Shown: positions 33,901 to 42,962, counted from the stretch's first letter. The stretch is DNA of 64,000 nucleotides from Bacillus cereus G9842 (GCF_000021305.1 NC_011772.1:2456001-2520000); one strand, 5' to 3'. The notes: a model not told the origin generated them from the letters alone. Numbers and translations are program-made.

Positions 33901-34527
33901 TCATTCGCAACTGTACTTGAACTTAGGTTCTGTCTGAATATAAAAAGCATTTCTTACTTGTGCACTCCAATTTGCAAAAGCTGATCTCCATTCAGGAGTG
34001 TTAAAGAATTGGTCTACAGTTTGAGTTTCAGAATGCCAAACTATAAATAGGTTAAGTGGGGCAATTCCTCCTGCCCAAATTCCATTATTTACGTCAGTAT
34101 CTTCTTCCCTTACTAATAATAAGGGTAGACCAAATTGAAAAGCCATTGAAGGTTCTACTTGTGAATAAACTGATCCTACCCAGAATGGTGTTGATGGTGG
34201 AAGAGGTCCTACATTGACGTCAACTGTTTGAATTTTAAAACGACGAAGGTTTACTGCTAACATTCCATAGCTTGATGAAACTAGACGACGAATATCAGTT
34301 AAAATGGATTCGGGATAACTTTCACTTAAAGGCAATGTACGTGGAAAAAGCAAAGCATACTCAATTTCTAAAATTAGACGGTTTAGAAATCTTTGTTGGT
34401 TGTCATTTAAATGAGTTGTCGTACTTAAAAATATGGGAATACGATAAGCACGGTCAATACACTCTTGATGTGCCGATTCTATTTTCACTTTATGTTTACT
34501 TAAAGATTTATGCTCATTATTACTCAT
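33901..34527 (-). CDS. Putative TIR-/SLOG-like nucleotide-binding protein (possible defence effector)
   Basis: 208 residues on the strand opposite to the phage operons. The layout RIPIFLSTTTHLNDNQQRFLNRLILEIE, then FPRTLPLSESYPESILTDIRRLVSSSYGMLAVNLRR and PFWVGSVYSQVEPSMAFQFGLPLLLVREE suggests a Rossmann-like fold: a first beta strand, a helix, an Arg-rich segment, and a final E(P)xMAxxxGxPLLLxxE strand-helix like TIR-like and related NAD- or nucleotide-binding effectors. That assignment is pattern-based and uncertain. RBS AAAGGAGGTGAGAAA is strong. It stands alone between flanking inverted motifs, as accessory cargo. Confidence 0.6.
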   Translation of the reverse strand: MSNNEHKSLSKHKVKIESAHQECIDRAYRIPIFLSTTTHLNDNQQRFLNRLILEIEYALLFPRTLPLSESYPESILTDIRRLVSSSYGMLAVNLRRFKIQTVDVNVGPLPPSTPFWVGSVYSQVEPSMAFQFGLPLLLVREEDTDVNNGIWAGGIAPLNLFIVWHSETQTVDQFFNTPEWRSAFANWSAQVRNAFYIQTEPKFKYSCE

Positions 34528-34703
34528 TTTCTCACCTCCTTTTTAATACTATATAGAAAAGGAATTAGTTAGTTTGGACATAATTGCCTTTATGGGAACC
34601 TAAAGGTTTTTTCTTACTTAAAAAAACAAGTTATAAAAATTAATACAGGTACTCAAAGAAGGAAAAACTGATAAAATTTAACTTCCAATAACGAGAAATA
34701 TGT

Positions 34704-34741
34704 AAATAAGCTGTCCATATGGGCAGCTTATTTTATTTTTC
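34704..34741. terminator. Intrinsic terminator
   Basis: Stem AAATAAGCTGTCC/GGGCAGCTTATTT, ATAT loop, T run. It lies upstream of the minus-strand gene's start, so it may belong to an older phage transcript reading rightward. Confidence 0.8.
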
Positions 34742-34756
34742 CGCATAGTGTAGGTT

Positions 34757-34784
34757 GTTTTGCAAAATGCTGGTGGTATCCCTA
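34757..34784 (+). repeat. Right copy of the 28-bp inverted motif
   Basis: GTTTTGCAAAATGCTGG... to CCCTA. It mirrors 33671-33698 (inverted, 23/28), so the TIR-like gene sits between inverted repeats. Confidence 0.5.
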
Positions 34785-34953
34785 TACAGTTACTCATAAT
34801 TTTCGTACTGTGTAACTCAAAAGAGAAATTTAAATGAAATCAATGATACCAAGGGTTTCAGCGAAGGGGGCAGTTACACACAATATAAGATATGGATAAC
34901 TCATTTATTATATGGAATAATAAAAATAGTTTTATAGCATTGGAGGAAACTAT

Positions 34954-35709
34954 ATGTATGAGGAGTTTACGAATTTCGTATTACCAAGTGAAGAAACAAA
35001 GATTTGGCGGTATATGGATTTTACAAAATTCATGAGTATGTTGGATAGGGAAGAAATTTTTTTTACAAGATCAGATAGATTTGAAGATAAATTCGAGGGT
35101 ACTTATCCAAGAGCGAACATAGAAGAAACACGCGATTTTTTGAAAAGACTTGTAGAACAGGAACATCAAGAGGAAACTTTAAGAAGTATCAATGGATTTT
35201 CAAAGTATATAAGAAAATTAGTGACTATTAACTGTTGGCATATGAATGAATATGAATCTGCAGCAATGTGGGAGTTATATTTAAAGAGTAACGAAGGGAT
35301 AGCAATTCAATCAAATATTGGAAGACTAATAGAATCTTTTTCACATTGTCCCCAAAAGATTTTTATTGGAGAAGTAAACTATATAGATTTTAATAAAGAG
35401 TTACTGCAAGCTAGCGATTTGTTAGAACTATTTATGTACAAGAGGAAATCTTTTGAACATGAGCATGAAATACGAGCTATTCATCAATTGCCATTTGTAA
35501 TGAGTGATCTAGGATGTATAGATGCTAAGGCTGAGCCATCAGTAGAGTATGGAATAGGAATACCATGCGATATTAGAACATTAATTGAAAAAGTTTATAT
35601 TTCACCCACTGCGCCAAAGTGGTTTGAAGAATTGGTTAGGTCAATGTGTGATAAATTCGACTTAAAAGTGGATGTTTTTAAATCAGAGTTAAGCGAGATG
35701 CCTTATTAA
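34954..35709 (+). CDS. DUF2971-domain protein
   Basis: 251 residues. The start EETKIWRYMDFTKFMSMLDREEIFFTRSDRFEDKFEGTYP is the DUF2971 signature (a Lys/Arg-Tyr near the start, then Leu-Phe-...-Asp-x-Phe-Asp/Glu-Glu). NCWHMNEYESAAMWELYLKSNEGIAIQS is the second conserved block. The family is widespread on mobile elements, often near defence genes; the biochemical role is not established. RBS TGGAGGAAACT. It sits in a phage cargo position between regulation and packaging genes. Confidence 0.8.
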   Translation: MYEEFTNFVLPSEETKIWRYMDFTKFMSMLDREEIFFTRSDRFEDKFEGTYPRANIEETRDFLKRLVEQEHQEETLRSINGFSKYIRKLVTINCWHMNEYESAAMWELYLKSNEGIAIQSNIGRLIESFSHCPQKIFIGEVNYIDFNKELLQASDLLELFMYKRKSFEHEHEIRAIHQLPFVMSDLGCIDAKAEPSVEYGIGIPCDIRTLIEKVYISPTAPKWFEELVRSMCDKFDLKVDVFKSELSEMPY

Positions 35710-36052
35710 CTAAGAATAATTTTTTGGCAGAGTCGTGACCGTTTTTTTGGCAGTAAATGTGCCGGTTGTTTTGGAATCAACGTGATATATTTGTATTGTG
35801 AGAAGTGGCGGAAAACACAACTCACAATGTTCCTTTATAAACTATATGTTGTCTAAACGATTTCGTAATGATGGCACATAAAATCCGAAACCAGCAGATG
35901 GTAGTGATTGAATGTTACCGTTATTAGGGAGAGCTTTTGCTCTTCTTCCAGTTCCTTAATGTTGGTGATGCATGTTAGCGGTTCATCATTAGGTAATTGG
36001 AATAAGGATGAAACTTCACGTACCGGAATTAAAGTAAAAATCAATAATCTAT
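35710..36052. other. Intergenic region between DUF2971 and packaging genes
   Basis: Begins with TTTTTTGGCAG repeated twice (35720-35754). The minus strand from about 36056 to 35853 is open and reads RLLIFTLIPVREVSSLFQLPNDEP, which looks protein-like but has no RBS, so a gene fragment is possible. Nothing else seen. Confidence 0.3.
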
Positions 36053-36085
36053 AAAAAAAGCATCCATTCGGGTGCTTTTTTATTT
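36053..36085. terminator. Intrinsic terminator
   Basis: Stem AAAAAAGCATCC/GGGTGCTTTTTT with an ATTC loop. Confidence 0.85.
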
Positions 36086-36101
36086 TAGAGGAGGATGGAA
36101 G

Positions 36102-36416
36102 ATGGATAAACATTATATTGATGAAAGAGTTTCTGAATTAGGAAGACAAATTTTTGAATTAGAACAATCAATAGAGGGCTTAAAGACAACTGTATCTATG
36201 TTATCAAAATCGGTAGAAACGAAGACCAGTAAAGAAGATGTTCAACGAATAATTAAACAATCTGAAGTGGTTAAAAAGATTAATGAAAGCGAACCAGTTA
36301 GAACAGATTGTAAAGTTAGTATCAATTTAGATGGAAAGGTTATGGCGGAATCTATAGTTGAACATACAACTGATACAATCAAATGTCGTGTAAGTGAAGG
36401 GAATGATTACAAATGA
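36102..36416 (+). CDS. Phage coiled-coil protein, 104 aa
   Basis: Starts MDKHYIDERVSELGRQIFEL after GAGGAGGATGGAAG. Heptad-like helices run to about residue 60 (LEQSIEGLKTTVSMLSKSVETKTSKEDVQRIIKQ), then a beta-like tail. Unknown role; it heads the packaging operon. Confidence 0.65.
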   Translation: MDKHYIDERVSELGRQIFELEQSIEGLKTTVSMLSKSVETKTSKEDVQRIIKQSEVVKKINESEPVRTDCKVSINLDGKVMAESIVEHTTDTIKCRVSEGNDYK

Positions 36417-36628
36417 AACTAAATAAGCCAGAACAAACGGTGGTTGTCGGTCATTTAATTAACAATGTTATTGGATTGGAATTAGTCAAGCAACACATTG
36501 ATCCACAGAAGTTAGAAAAGGCTGTAGCTTTACATAATGAGATCAATGATGATATGACACCAAAACAAACAAGAGAAGCGCTTATTAGTGTACTGGATAA
36601 GGCAATAGATGAATTTTTAAAACAATAA
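36413..36628 (+). CDS. Phage protein, 71 aa, unknown
   Basis: Overlaps the previous gene by four bases (ATGA). Helical (VVGHLINNVIGLELVKQHIDPQKLEKAVALHNEIN). No family recognised. Confidence 0.6.
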   Translation: MKLNKPEQTVVVGHLINNVIGLELVKQHIDPQKLEKAVALHNEINDDMTPKQTREALISVLDKAIDEFLKQ

Positions 36629-36762
36629 ACATAAAAAAGGAAAAGCAACTCGCTTTGGGGTGCGAATCACTTTTCCTGATGGCAATGTTAACTTTATTAT
36701 AACAACTTGTATTTATTTGGTAAATATATAATTGGAATATTCTTTCTAAAGGAGTGAGATAG

Positions 36763-37191
36763 ATGTGTGAGGTTCGTACTGAGACTAACTATTACCATAC
36801 TTCTAAATGTTTAGTGTGTGGCCATCATGATAGAGTTAATTATCCGTCAAAAGAAGAATATCAAGAAGTAACTGTTTGTCCTAAATGTAACGGTGCGTTT
36901 GTAGATATGTATAAGTTAGAGAAGTACAAACAATCTAACGAGACTGTAGAACCTTTATTAACAATTACATTAACAGATATAGATGATAAACCGATAGTTC
37001 ATTACAAAGGCAAACAGATTGATAGAAAGTTACGTGTTGCATTTGATTGGGAAACACAATCGATTGATAAGATTAATCGGACATACATTCATATTGAACA
37101 TGTACCATCTGATAATAAGCGTTTCAATACTGAAGTCATTCAACATAATCATCCTATTGTGGAAGAACAGGTAGAGATATATCGGTTATGA
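36763..37191 (+). CDS. Zinc-ribbon phage protein, 142 aa
   Basis: CLVCGHHDRVNYPS and TVCPKCNGAFVDMY give a CxxC...CxxC zinc ribbon in the first 45 residues. The rest is beta-rich without a known domain. RBS AAAGGAGTGAGATAG. Confidence 0.65.
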   Translation: MCEVRTETNYYHTSKCLVCGHHDRVNYPSKEEYQEVTVCPKCNGAFVDMYKLEKYKQSNETVEPLLTITLTDIDDKPIVHYKGKQIDRKLRVAFDWETQSIDKINRTYIHIEHVPSDNKRFNTEVIQHNHPIVEEQVEIYRL

Positions 37192-37523
37192 TAGAATACA
37201 AAACCAAACAACAAAAGCGTAAGTTCTATGACAGTGGTGAGTGGAAGAGTATACGTGAACAAGTAAAGAAGAGAGACAACTATGAATGCCAAGAGTGTAA
37301 GCGCAATGGTAGTGTTCGTGTGGACACCAATGAATACAGTGAGAGTGCAAAGCGTAAGAAGATTCAGCTCGTTGTCCATCATATAAAAGAACTAGAACAT
37401 CATCCAGAACTTGCATTAGAAATAGATAACTTAGAAACAGTCTGTGTGGATTGCCATAATAAAGAACACGGAAGAGTGTTCTTTAAGAAGGTAAACAAAT
37501 GGCAAGACGATGAGAGGTGGTAA
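37188..37523 (+). CDS. HNH endonuclease
   Basis: 111 residues. The HNH core is complete: CQECKRNG (first zinc pair), VVHHIKELEHHPELALEIDNL (His-His and Asn) and CVDCHNKEHG. Small HNH proteins of this type next to terminase genes take part in DNA packaging cleavage in HK97-like phages. It overlaps the zinc-ribbon gene by four bases. Confidence 0.92.
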   Translation: MIEYKTKQQKRKFYDSGEWKSIREQVKKRDNYECQECKRNGSVRVDTNEYSESAKRKKIQLVVHHIKELEHHPELALEIDNLETVCVDCHNKEHGRVFFKKVNKWQDDERW

Positions 37524-37525
37524 CG

Positions 37526-37738
37526 TTGGATACTTATGAACAAGATGTAACTCTATTAGTTAAAGCTTATAGACTTGAAGGTTATGTCATTACAAATGAA
37601 CAGGCTGAAGATATTTGGTCAGAGTATTCGAATGAGTTATATGCTTCTTGGATGATGATGGGTAATAAAACGGATGGTTTATATGAAACAACTAAAAAGA
37701 TTGCTGAGAAATTAAAAATAATACCCCCCCTTAAATAA
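37526..37738 (+). CDS. Phage protein, 70 aa, unknown
   Basis: TTG start at 37526 after GAGAGGTGG. Acidic and helical (LDTYEQDVTLLVKAYRLEGYVITNEQAEDIWSEYSNELYASWMMMG in two parts). No domain recognised. Confidence 0.6.
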   Translation: MDTYEQDVTLLVKAYRLEGYVITNEQAEDIWSEYSNELYASWMMMGNKTDGLYETTKKIAEKLKIIPPLK

Positions 37739-37856
37739 TTTCAACAAAAATTGCTCTAAGGGGCACCGGAGGAGGGGGTCGTTTTTCCAGATTTTTGAGC
37801 CATATCGCATAGGACCCCTACCCAGTATGAAAATATGATTGAATCGAGGTGATATT
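37739..37856. other. Candidate cos region
   Basis: A non-coding gap between HNH and the small terminase gene with GC-rich runs unusual here (GGGGCACCGGAGGAGGGGGTC at 37759-37779 and AGGACCCCTACCC at 37811-37823). HK97-like phages place cos just upstream of terS. The exact cut site is not visible. Confidence 0.35.
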
Positions 37857-38212
37857 ATGGCGGACATTGATGAGCGTGAGGTGCTAGTTAACAAAGAAAA
37901 AATCGTTTGAAAAGACTATTTAAAGAAATCCCACCTAGTAAGTTGAAAGTAGTTGAAGGGTTAATTATTCAGGCAGCAAGATTACGAGTTTTATTGAATG
38001 AGATGTGGATGGATATATCTGAGAATGGTGATTATGAAATGTTCTCACAATCTGATAAAACAGAGCCGTATGAAAGAGAACGGCCTGTTGCCCGGCTATA
38101 TAATACCCGTGATCAATCATATCAAAGGGTCATTAAACAGCTAACAGATTTGTTGCCAGAAGGAAATAATAAAAAAGAAATTAAGAAGTATTCGGCAAGT
38201 GATTTAATATGA
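37857..38212 (+). pseudogene. Small terminase subunit-like gene with a frame change in an A run
   Basis: The ATG at 37857 has a perfect GAGGTGATATT ribosome binding site and reads MADIDEREVLVNKEKIV-stop. The adjoining frame (37907-38212) has no start of its own and reads KRLFKEIPPSKLKVVEGLIIQAARLRVLL, ending just before the large terminase. One extra A in the GAAAAAATC run, or a -1 slip there, joins them as VNKEKNRLKRLFKEI and gives 118 residues. Position and size fit a small terminase subunit, which recognises phage DNA. It is either a sequencing or true indel, or programmed slippage. Confidence 0.65.
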
Positions 38213-39864
38213 TTGTTCATAAGTGTGTAAGTGAATATATAGAACTATATGAAACGGGAACAGTAGTATTAAATAAAGAACGCATCATGCTTATTTATTA
38301 TTTAAAGCAAGATATACTAACCCGTAATGATCTACATTTCGATATGGATTTAATTCATAAATGTGTAACTTTCATAGAAAAGTGGCATTTCAAATTAAAT
38401 TCCTTTCAAAAATTTTTAATAGCATTTGTGTTTTTGTTTGATGAATATGAAGATGTTTATTTTGATCAACACTTCTGGATGATGGCAAGGGGTGCTGGTA
38501 AAAATGGATTGATTAGTGCATTGACACACTTCTTTATTAGCGAATTGCACGGTATTGAGCATTATAATGTATCAGTAGTTGCTAATACAGAAAGGCAAGC
38601 TAAAACTTCTTTTATAGATGTTTATGAAAAGAATAAAAAGCATGAAATATTAGACGAGCTATTTGTATCAACTAAACAATTGATAACGAATAAAGCGACT
38701 CGTTCGACGTTTGAATTCCATACATCAAATGCAGGAAGTAAAGACTCATTAAGAGATGGATGTGTCATTTATGATGAGATACACAGATATGAAAATAGCG
38801 ATGTTGTAGAAGTATTCTCTAGTGGTTTAGGTAAAGTTCCTAACTCTAGGGAATTTTTTATTACCACAGATGGTTTTGTTCGTGAAGGTTACCTTGACAA
38901 GATGAAAGAACGAGCAATGAACATCCTGAAAGGTAAAGAAAAAGAAGATAGGTTGTTCCCTTTTATTTGTAAGCTTGATAACGCTGAAGAAGTAGACAAT
39001 CCAGAGATGTGGGAAAAAGCAAATCCAATGTTTAGTAAGCCTATGAGTCAATATGCTAGAGGGTTGTTCAAAAAGGTTATGAGACAATATAAAAACCTTG
39101 AAAATGATCCATCTAACAGAGAAAACTTCATGACTAAAAGAATGAATTTGCCAGAAGTAGATTTAACAAAGTCTGTTGCTACTTGGGAAGAAATAATGCG
39201 TACTGGTTTTGAAGAAGATGGAGAAACTCTCAGAAAGATTCCTGATTTAAAACATAAAGTAGCTGTGGGAGGACTCGATTTCGCCAATATTAAGGACTTC
39301 GCGGCCGTTGGTTTACTATTTAAACATGGTGAAGATTATATTTGGAAAGGTCATTCATTTGTACGTAAAGGTTTCTTGGCCAAGGTGAAATTAAAAGCAC
39401 CTATTTTTGAGTGGGCCGAAAATGGATTATTAACAATTGTGGATGAACCTGTAATTAATATCTCTCACATTGTGGATTGGTTCGTAAGAATGCGTGAATT
39501 GTATGGTGTGAATACGATTGTTGCAGATACATTCCGTTTAGATCTTGTTAAAACAGCACTTGAAGCAGAAGGGTTTACATTGTTGTATATTCGTAATCCA
39601 AAAGCTATTCATTCATTATTAGCGCCAAGGGTCGAAACATTATTTGCGAACAACCGTATTATCTTTGGCGATAATCCGTTAATGCGTTGGTACACAAATA
39701 ACGTCTATGTTCATATTAAAAAAGATGGCAATAAAGAATATTTGAAAAAAGATGAATTCAAACGAAAAACAGATGGATTTCAAGCTTTTATCCATGCATT
39801 ATGGCAAGCGGATAACATTCTTGAAGAAGAAGTTGAGTTTATGCTCGATAGTATCAAATTTTAA
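38209..39864 (+). CDS. terL: Terminase large subunit
   Basis: 551 residues of the Terminase_1 (HK97-like) family. The ATPase has Walker A MMARGAGKNGL (about 91-101) and Walker B CVIYDEIHRYE (Asp189-Glu190). The nuclease domain includes GGLDFANIKDFAAVG, with its metal-binding Asp, and DEPVINISHIVDWF and NTIVADTFRLDLV. It cuts and pumps DNA into the prohead. It overlaps the previous frame by four bases. Confidence 0.95.
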   Translation: MIVHKCVSEYIELYETGTVVLNKERIMLIYYLKQDILTRNDLHFDMDLIHKCVTFIEKWHFKLNSFQKFLIAFVFLFDEYEDVYFDQHFWMMARGAGKNGLISALTHFFISELHGIEHYNVSVVANTERQAKTSFIDVYEKNKKHEILDELFVSTKQLITNKATRSTFEFHTSNAGSKDSLRDGCVIYDEIHRYENSDVVEVFSSGLGKVPNSREFFITTDGFVREGYLDKMKERAMNILKGKEKEDRLFPFICKLDNAEEVDNPEMWEKANPMFSKPMSQYARGLFKKVMRQYKNLENDPSNRENFMTKRMNLPEVDLTKSVATWEEIMRTGFEEDGETLRKIPDLKHKVAVGGLDFANIKDFAAVGLLFKHGEDYIWKGHSFVRKGFLAKVKLKAPIFEWAENGLLTIVDEPVINISHIVDWFVRMRELYGVNTIVADTFRLDLVKTALEAEGFTLLYIRNPKAIHSLLAPRVETLFANNRIIFGDNPLMRWYTNNVYVHIKKDGNKEYLKKDEFKRKTDGFQAFIHALWQADNILEEEVEFMLDSIKF

Positions 39865-39878
39865 AGGGGGTGATAATC

Positions 39879-41033
39879 ATTGGGTGGTTAGGTTCAGTAT
39901 TTAAAAGAAATAAAGAACTAGAATTCATGTTGGACCTGGACATAATTACTGATACAGCAAACAGGCTTCATATGAAACGTTTGGCGATTGATACATGTGT
40001 CTCATTTTTAGGAAGAACGATTAGTCAATCTGAATTTAGAGTAAGAAATGGTAAAGCATTTAAGAAGAATGAGCTTTATTATCGATTAAACGTAAGACCA
40101 AACAAGAATATGACCGCAAGTACCTTTTGGGAAAGGTTTGTTCGCAAACTTATTTATGATAATGAGTGTTTAGTCATACAAGCAGATGATGGTGATTTAC
40201 TTATCGCAGATGGATTTCAACATAATGAGTATGCGGTATTTGAAGATACTTTTACGGATGTAAGGGTAAAAGATTATACGTTTAAGAGAAGCTTTAAACA
40301 AAGCGAAGTTATTCATTTAAAGTATCGGAATGATAAATTATCCCCACTTATTGATGGGTTATTTGCAGATTATGGTGATTTATTTGGTAGGATATTAAAC
40401 TCTCAAAAACGGAAAAATCAAGTTCGTGGAACAGTTGATATGGAAATGACAGGTTCTAAAACCGAAGAGAACCTAGCGAAATTACAAAAGTTTATTGATG
40501 ATATGTATCAAGCGTTTGGTAATAAGGATATTGCTATTGTTCCGCAACAAAAGGGTATTAATTACAACGAGATATATAATGGAGTTGCAAATGGTCCAAG
40601 TGTGGAAGAAATCAATAAAGTAACAAATGGTTTCTTGAATCAAGTCGCTATGGCAATTGGTATTCCTGTAGCTCTGATATATGGAGAAATGGCTGATGTA
40701 GAAAAGCAAACGAAAAATTATATGCTTTTCACAGTACGACCATTATTAAAAAAGCTATCTGATGAAGCGAACGTTAAATTCTTTGAAATGAGTGAATATC
40801 TTTTAGGACTAAAAATTGAGGTTAAGGCTGTTTCCTATCAAAGTATATTTGATCTTGCGACAAGTATTGATAAACTCATTTCTTCAAGTGCATTTACAGG
40901 AAATGAAATTCGTTCAGAAGTAGATTATGAGGAGTCAGATGATCCGAATCTAAATATCCATCATATTACGAAAAACTATACAAAATTAGATGAATCTGAA
41001 GGAGGTGAGAAAGAAAATGACGGTGAAAATTGA
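39879..41033 (+). CDS. Portal protein (HK97 family), probable ATT start
   Basis: About 384 residues. Conserved portal parts: CVSFLGRTISQSEFRV near the N terminus, NKNMTASTFWERFVRKL, and MAIGIPVALIYGEMADVEKQTKNYMLFTVRPLLKKL. It forms the dodecameric DNA gate of the head. The RBS AAAGGGGGTGAT ends at 39874; the only in-frame codon at proper spacing is ATT (39879), giving IGWLGSVFKR, the usual MGWLG-type start. A GTG at 39870 lies inside the RBS. Confidence 0.92.
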   Translation: MGWLGSVFKRNKELEFMLDLDIITDTANRLHMKRLAIDTCVSFLGRTISQSEFRVRNGKAFKKNELYYRLNVRPNKNMTASTFWERFVRKLIYDNECLVIQADDGDLLIADGFQHNEYAVFEDTFTDVRVKDYTFKRSFKQSEVIHLKYRNDKLSPLIDGLFADYGDLFGRILNSQKRKNQVRGTVDMEMTGSKTEENLAKLQKFIDDMYQAFGNKDIAIVPQQKGINYNEIYNGVANGPSVEEINKVTNGFLNQVAMAIGIPVALIYGEMADVEKQTKNYMLFTVRPLLKKLSDEANVKFFEMSEYLLGLKIEVKAVSYQSIFDLATSIDKLISSSAFTGNEIRSEVDYEESDDPNLNIHHITKNYTKLDESEGGEKENDGEN

Positions 41034-41799
41034 CGTTAAAGGACCGATTATTTCAAATGATGAAGTTTGGATTTATGATTGGTTTGAAATGGATGCTGCT
41101 AGCCCAGGTAAGATTTCAAAAGCGCTTGAAGATGCAAATGGCGATGACTTAGTTGTATCAATTAATAGTCCTGGTGGTTATGTACACGAAGGCTCAGAGA
41201 TTTACACAGCGTTGAAAAATTATCCTGGTCATGTGGAAGTTCAAATTGTTGGTTTGGCTGCAAGTGCGGCTTCTGTTATTGCAATGGCTGCTGACAAAGT
41301 CCGAATTTCTCCAACTGCACAAATCATGATTCATAACGCTTCAATGTGGAATGGTGGAGATCATCGCGATATGTCAAAGGCTGCCGAAATGCTAAAAACA
41401 ACAGATCGAGCAATTGTAAACGCCTATGTCATTAAAAGCGGTAAATCAGAAGAAGAACTACTTAATATGATGGCTGAAGAAACGTGGATGGGTCCACAAC
41501 AAGCGTTAGAAAATAATTTTGTGGATGAAATTATGTTTATGGATAATCAGGTAAAAATGACAGCTTCAGCTTCTACTGCTGCCATGCTTCCACAGAAAGT
41601 AATCGATGGCTTTAGAAATGGAACCATGAACAAAGGCCAAGGGATTACAAAAGAAGATTTAAATGCAGCATTGTCAGGTTTGAAAAATGAAATTCTGAAT
41701 GATTTACAAACAAATACAAATCCAAAAGAGCCTATTCAAAAGCCTGTTCATACAAAACAGAATTTGAGTACGCTCTTTTTAAATTTAGGAGGAAAATAA
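41017..41799 (+). CDS. ClpP-like head maturation protease
   Basis: 260 residues. The Ser nucleophile region is VGLAASAASVIAMAAD and the His region AQIMIHNASMW, with a later Asp in the ENNFVDEIMF area. Phage S14 enzymes clear scaffold from the prohead. A C-terminal extension (about 195-260), helical and Asn/Lys-rich, may act as the scaffold itself, since no separate scaffold gene exists. The ATG at 41017 follows GGAGGTGAG and overlaps the portal gene. Confidence 0.93.
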   Translation: MTVKIDVKGPIISNDEVWIYDWFEMDAASPGKISKALEDANGDDLVVSINSPGGYVHEGSEIYTALKNYPGHVEVQIVGLAASAASVIAMAADKVRISPTAQIMIHNASMWNGGDHRDMSKAAEMLKTTDRAIVNAYVIKSGKSEEELLNMMAEETWMGPQQALENNFVDEIMFMDNQVKMTASASTAAMLPQKVIDGFRNGTMNKGQGITKEDLNAALSGLKNEILNDLQTNTNPKEPIQKPVHTKQNLSTLFLNLGGK

Positions 41800-41802
41800 A
41801 AT

Positions 41803-42957
41803 ATGGTTATTAAGTTTAATAATTTCGAAGAGAAAAAACTAGCTTTTGCAAAAGCAACACAGGATGGTACAGCAGAAGAACAATCAGTAGCATTAAACTC
41901 CATGATTGAAGCACTTGCTACAGATGTACGAGCAGATATTTTAAATCAAGTGAATGAATCAATGGTAGATCGTTCTATTATGCAATCTCGCGGTTCTAAT
42001 GTACTAACAAGTGAAGAAATGAAGTTCTTTAATGCCGTTGTTGAAGAAGGTGGTTTTAAATCTACTGAGACTTTACCTAAAACAACACAAGAGAGAATTT
42101 TTGATGATTTAGTTCAAGGTCATCCATTGCTAGAGCATATCGGTTTAGAGAATTTAGGAGCCGTGACAGAATTTATTTATGGAGATCCAGAGGGTGCAGC
42201 TGTATGGGGGCCGTTATTTGGTGATATTAAAGGACAATTAAATGCTACATTCCGAAAAGAGTCAATTACTCAACTGAAATTAACAGCATTTATTCCATTA
42301 GCAAATGATATGTTGAAGCTTGGTCCAGTATGGGTGGAACGATATGTTCGTACTATGATTACAGAAGCGATGTCAGTAGGTTTAGAGCGTGGTTTTGTAG
42401 TAGGGACAGGTAAAGAAGAACCAATTGGGTTATTAAAAGATCCTAGCGGAAGTGTAGTGAATGGAGTATATCCAGATAAAAAGCCAGCAGGAACTTTAAC
42501 GTTTGAACCAGGTCGTAAAACAATTAATGAATTAAAAGGCGTGGTTAAATTATTGGCTAAAAAATTAAATCCTGATGGTAAAACAGATGCAGATCGACCT
42601 AAAAATATTGCTGGTAAAGTAGTTATGGTAACAAATCCATTCGATACTTTTGATATTCAAGCAAATGCTACAACTCAAAATTCGGCAGGTGTATATGTAA
42701 CGAGCTTACCTTTTAATCCAATCCCAACAGAATCTGTATTTGTACCTCAAGGACAAGTGGTGTTTTTTGTTAAAGGGGAGTACATTGCAGCGATGGGTGG
42801 AACGGAGCCAATCCAAAAGTATAATGAAACACTCGCTTTAGAAGATGCAACACTTTATATTGCCAAACAACACGCTACAGGTAAGCCGAAGGATAAATAC
42901 ACTTCACAAGTTTATACATTGAAACTTGAAGAAGTAAAGCCACCGACACAAGGATGA
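41803..42957 (+). CDS. Major capsid protein (HK97 fold)
   Basis: 384 residues. The N-terminal helical delta region (EEKKLAFAKATQDGTAEEQSVALNSMIEALATDV in two parts) is followed by the HK97 body: LPKTTQERIFDDLVQGHPLLEHIGLENLG, ESITQLKLTAFIPLANDMLKLG and VERYVRTMITEAMSVGLERGFVVGTGKEEPIGLL, all familiar capsid blocks. RBS AGGAGG with a 10-base spacer. Confidence 0.95.
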   Translation: MVIKFNNFEEKKLAFAKATQDGTAEEQSVALNSMIEALATDVRADILNQVNESMVDRSIMQSRGSNVLTSEEMKFFNAVVEEGGFKSTETLPKTTQERIFDDLVQGHPLLEHIGLENLGAVTEFIYGDPEGAAVWGPLFGDIKGQLNATFRKESITQLKLTAFIPLANDMLKLGPVWVERYVRTMITEAMSVGLERGFVVGTGKEEPIGLLKDPSGSVVNGVYPDKKPAGTLTFEPGRKTINELKGVVKLLAKKLNPDGKTDADRPKNIAGKVVMVTNPFDTFDIQANATTQNSAGVYVTSLPFNPIPTESVFVPQGQVVFFVKGEYIAAMGGTEPIQKYNETLALEDATLYIAKQHATGKPKDKYTSQVYTLKLEEVKPPTQG

Positions 42958-42962
42958 TGTGA

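Noticed and set aside
34272..34556. 94-codon plus-strand frame opposite the TIR-like gene
   Set aside because: Antisense to a gene with a strong RBS and better composition.
35853..36113. 86-codon minus-strand frame upstream of the packaging operon
   Set aside because: Runs through a terminator and the RBS of the next gene; part of it looks protein-like, but there is no start signal.
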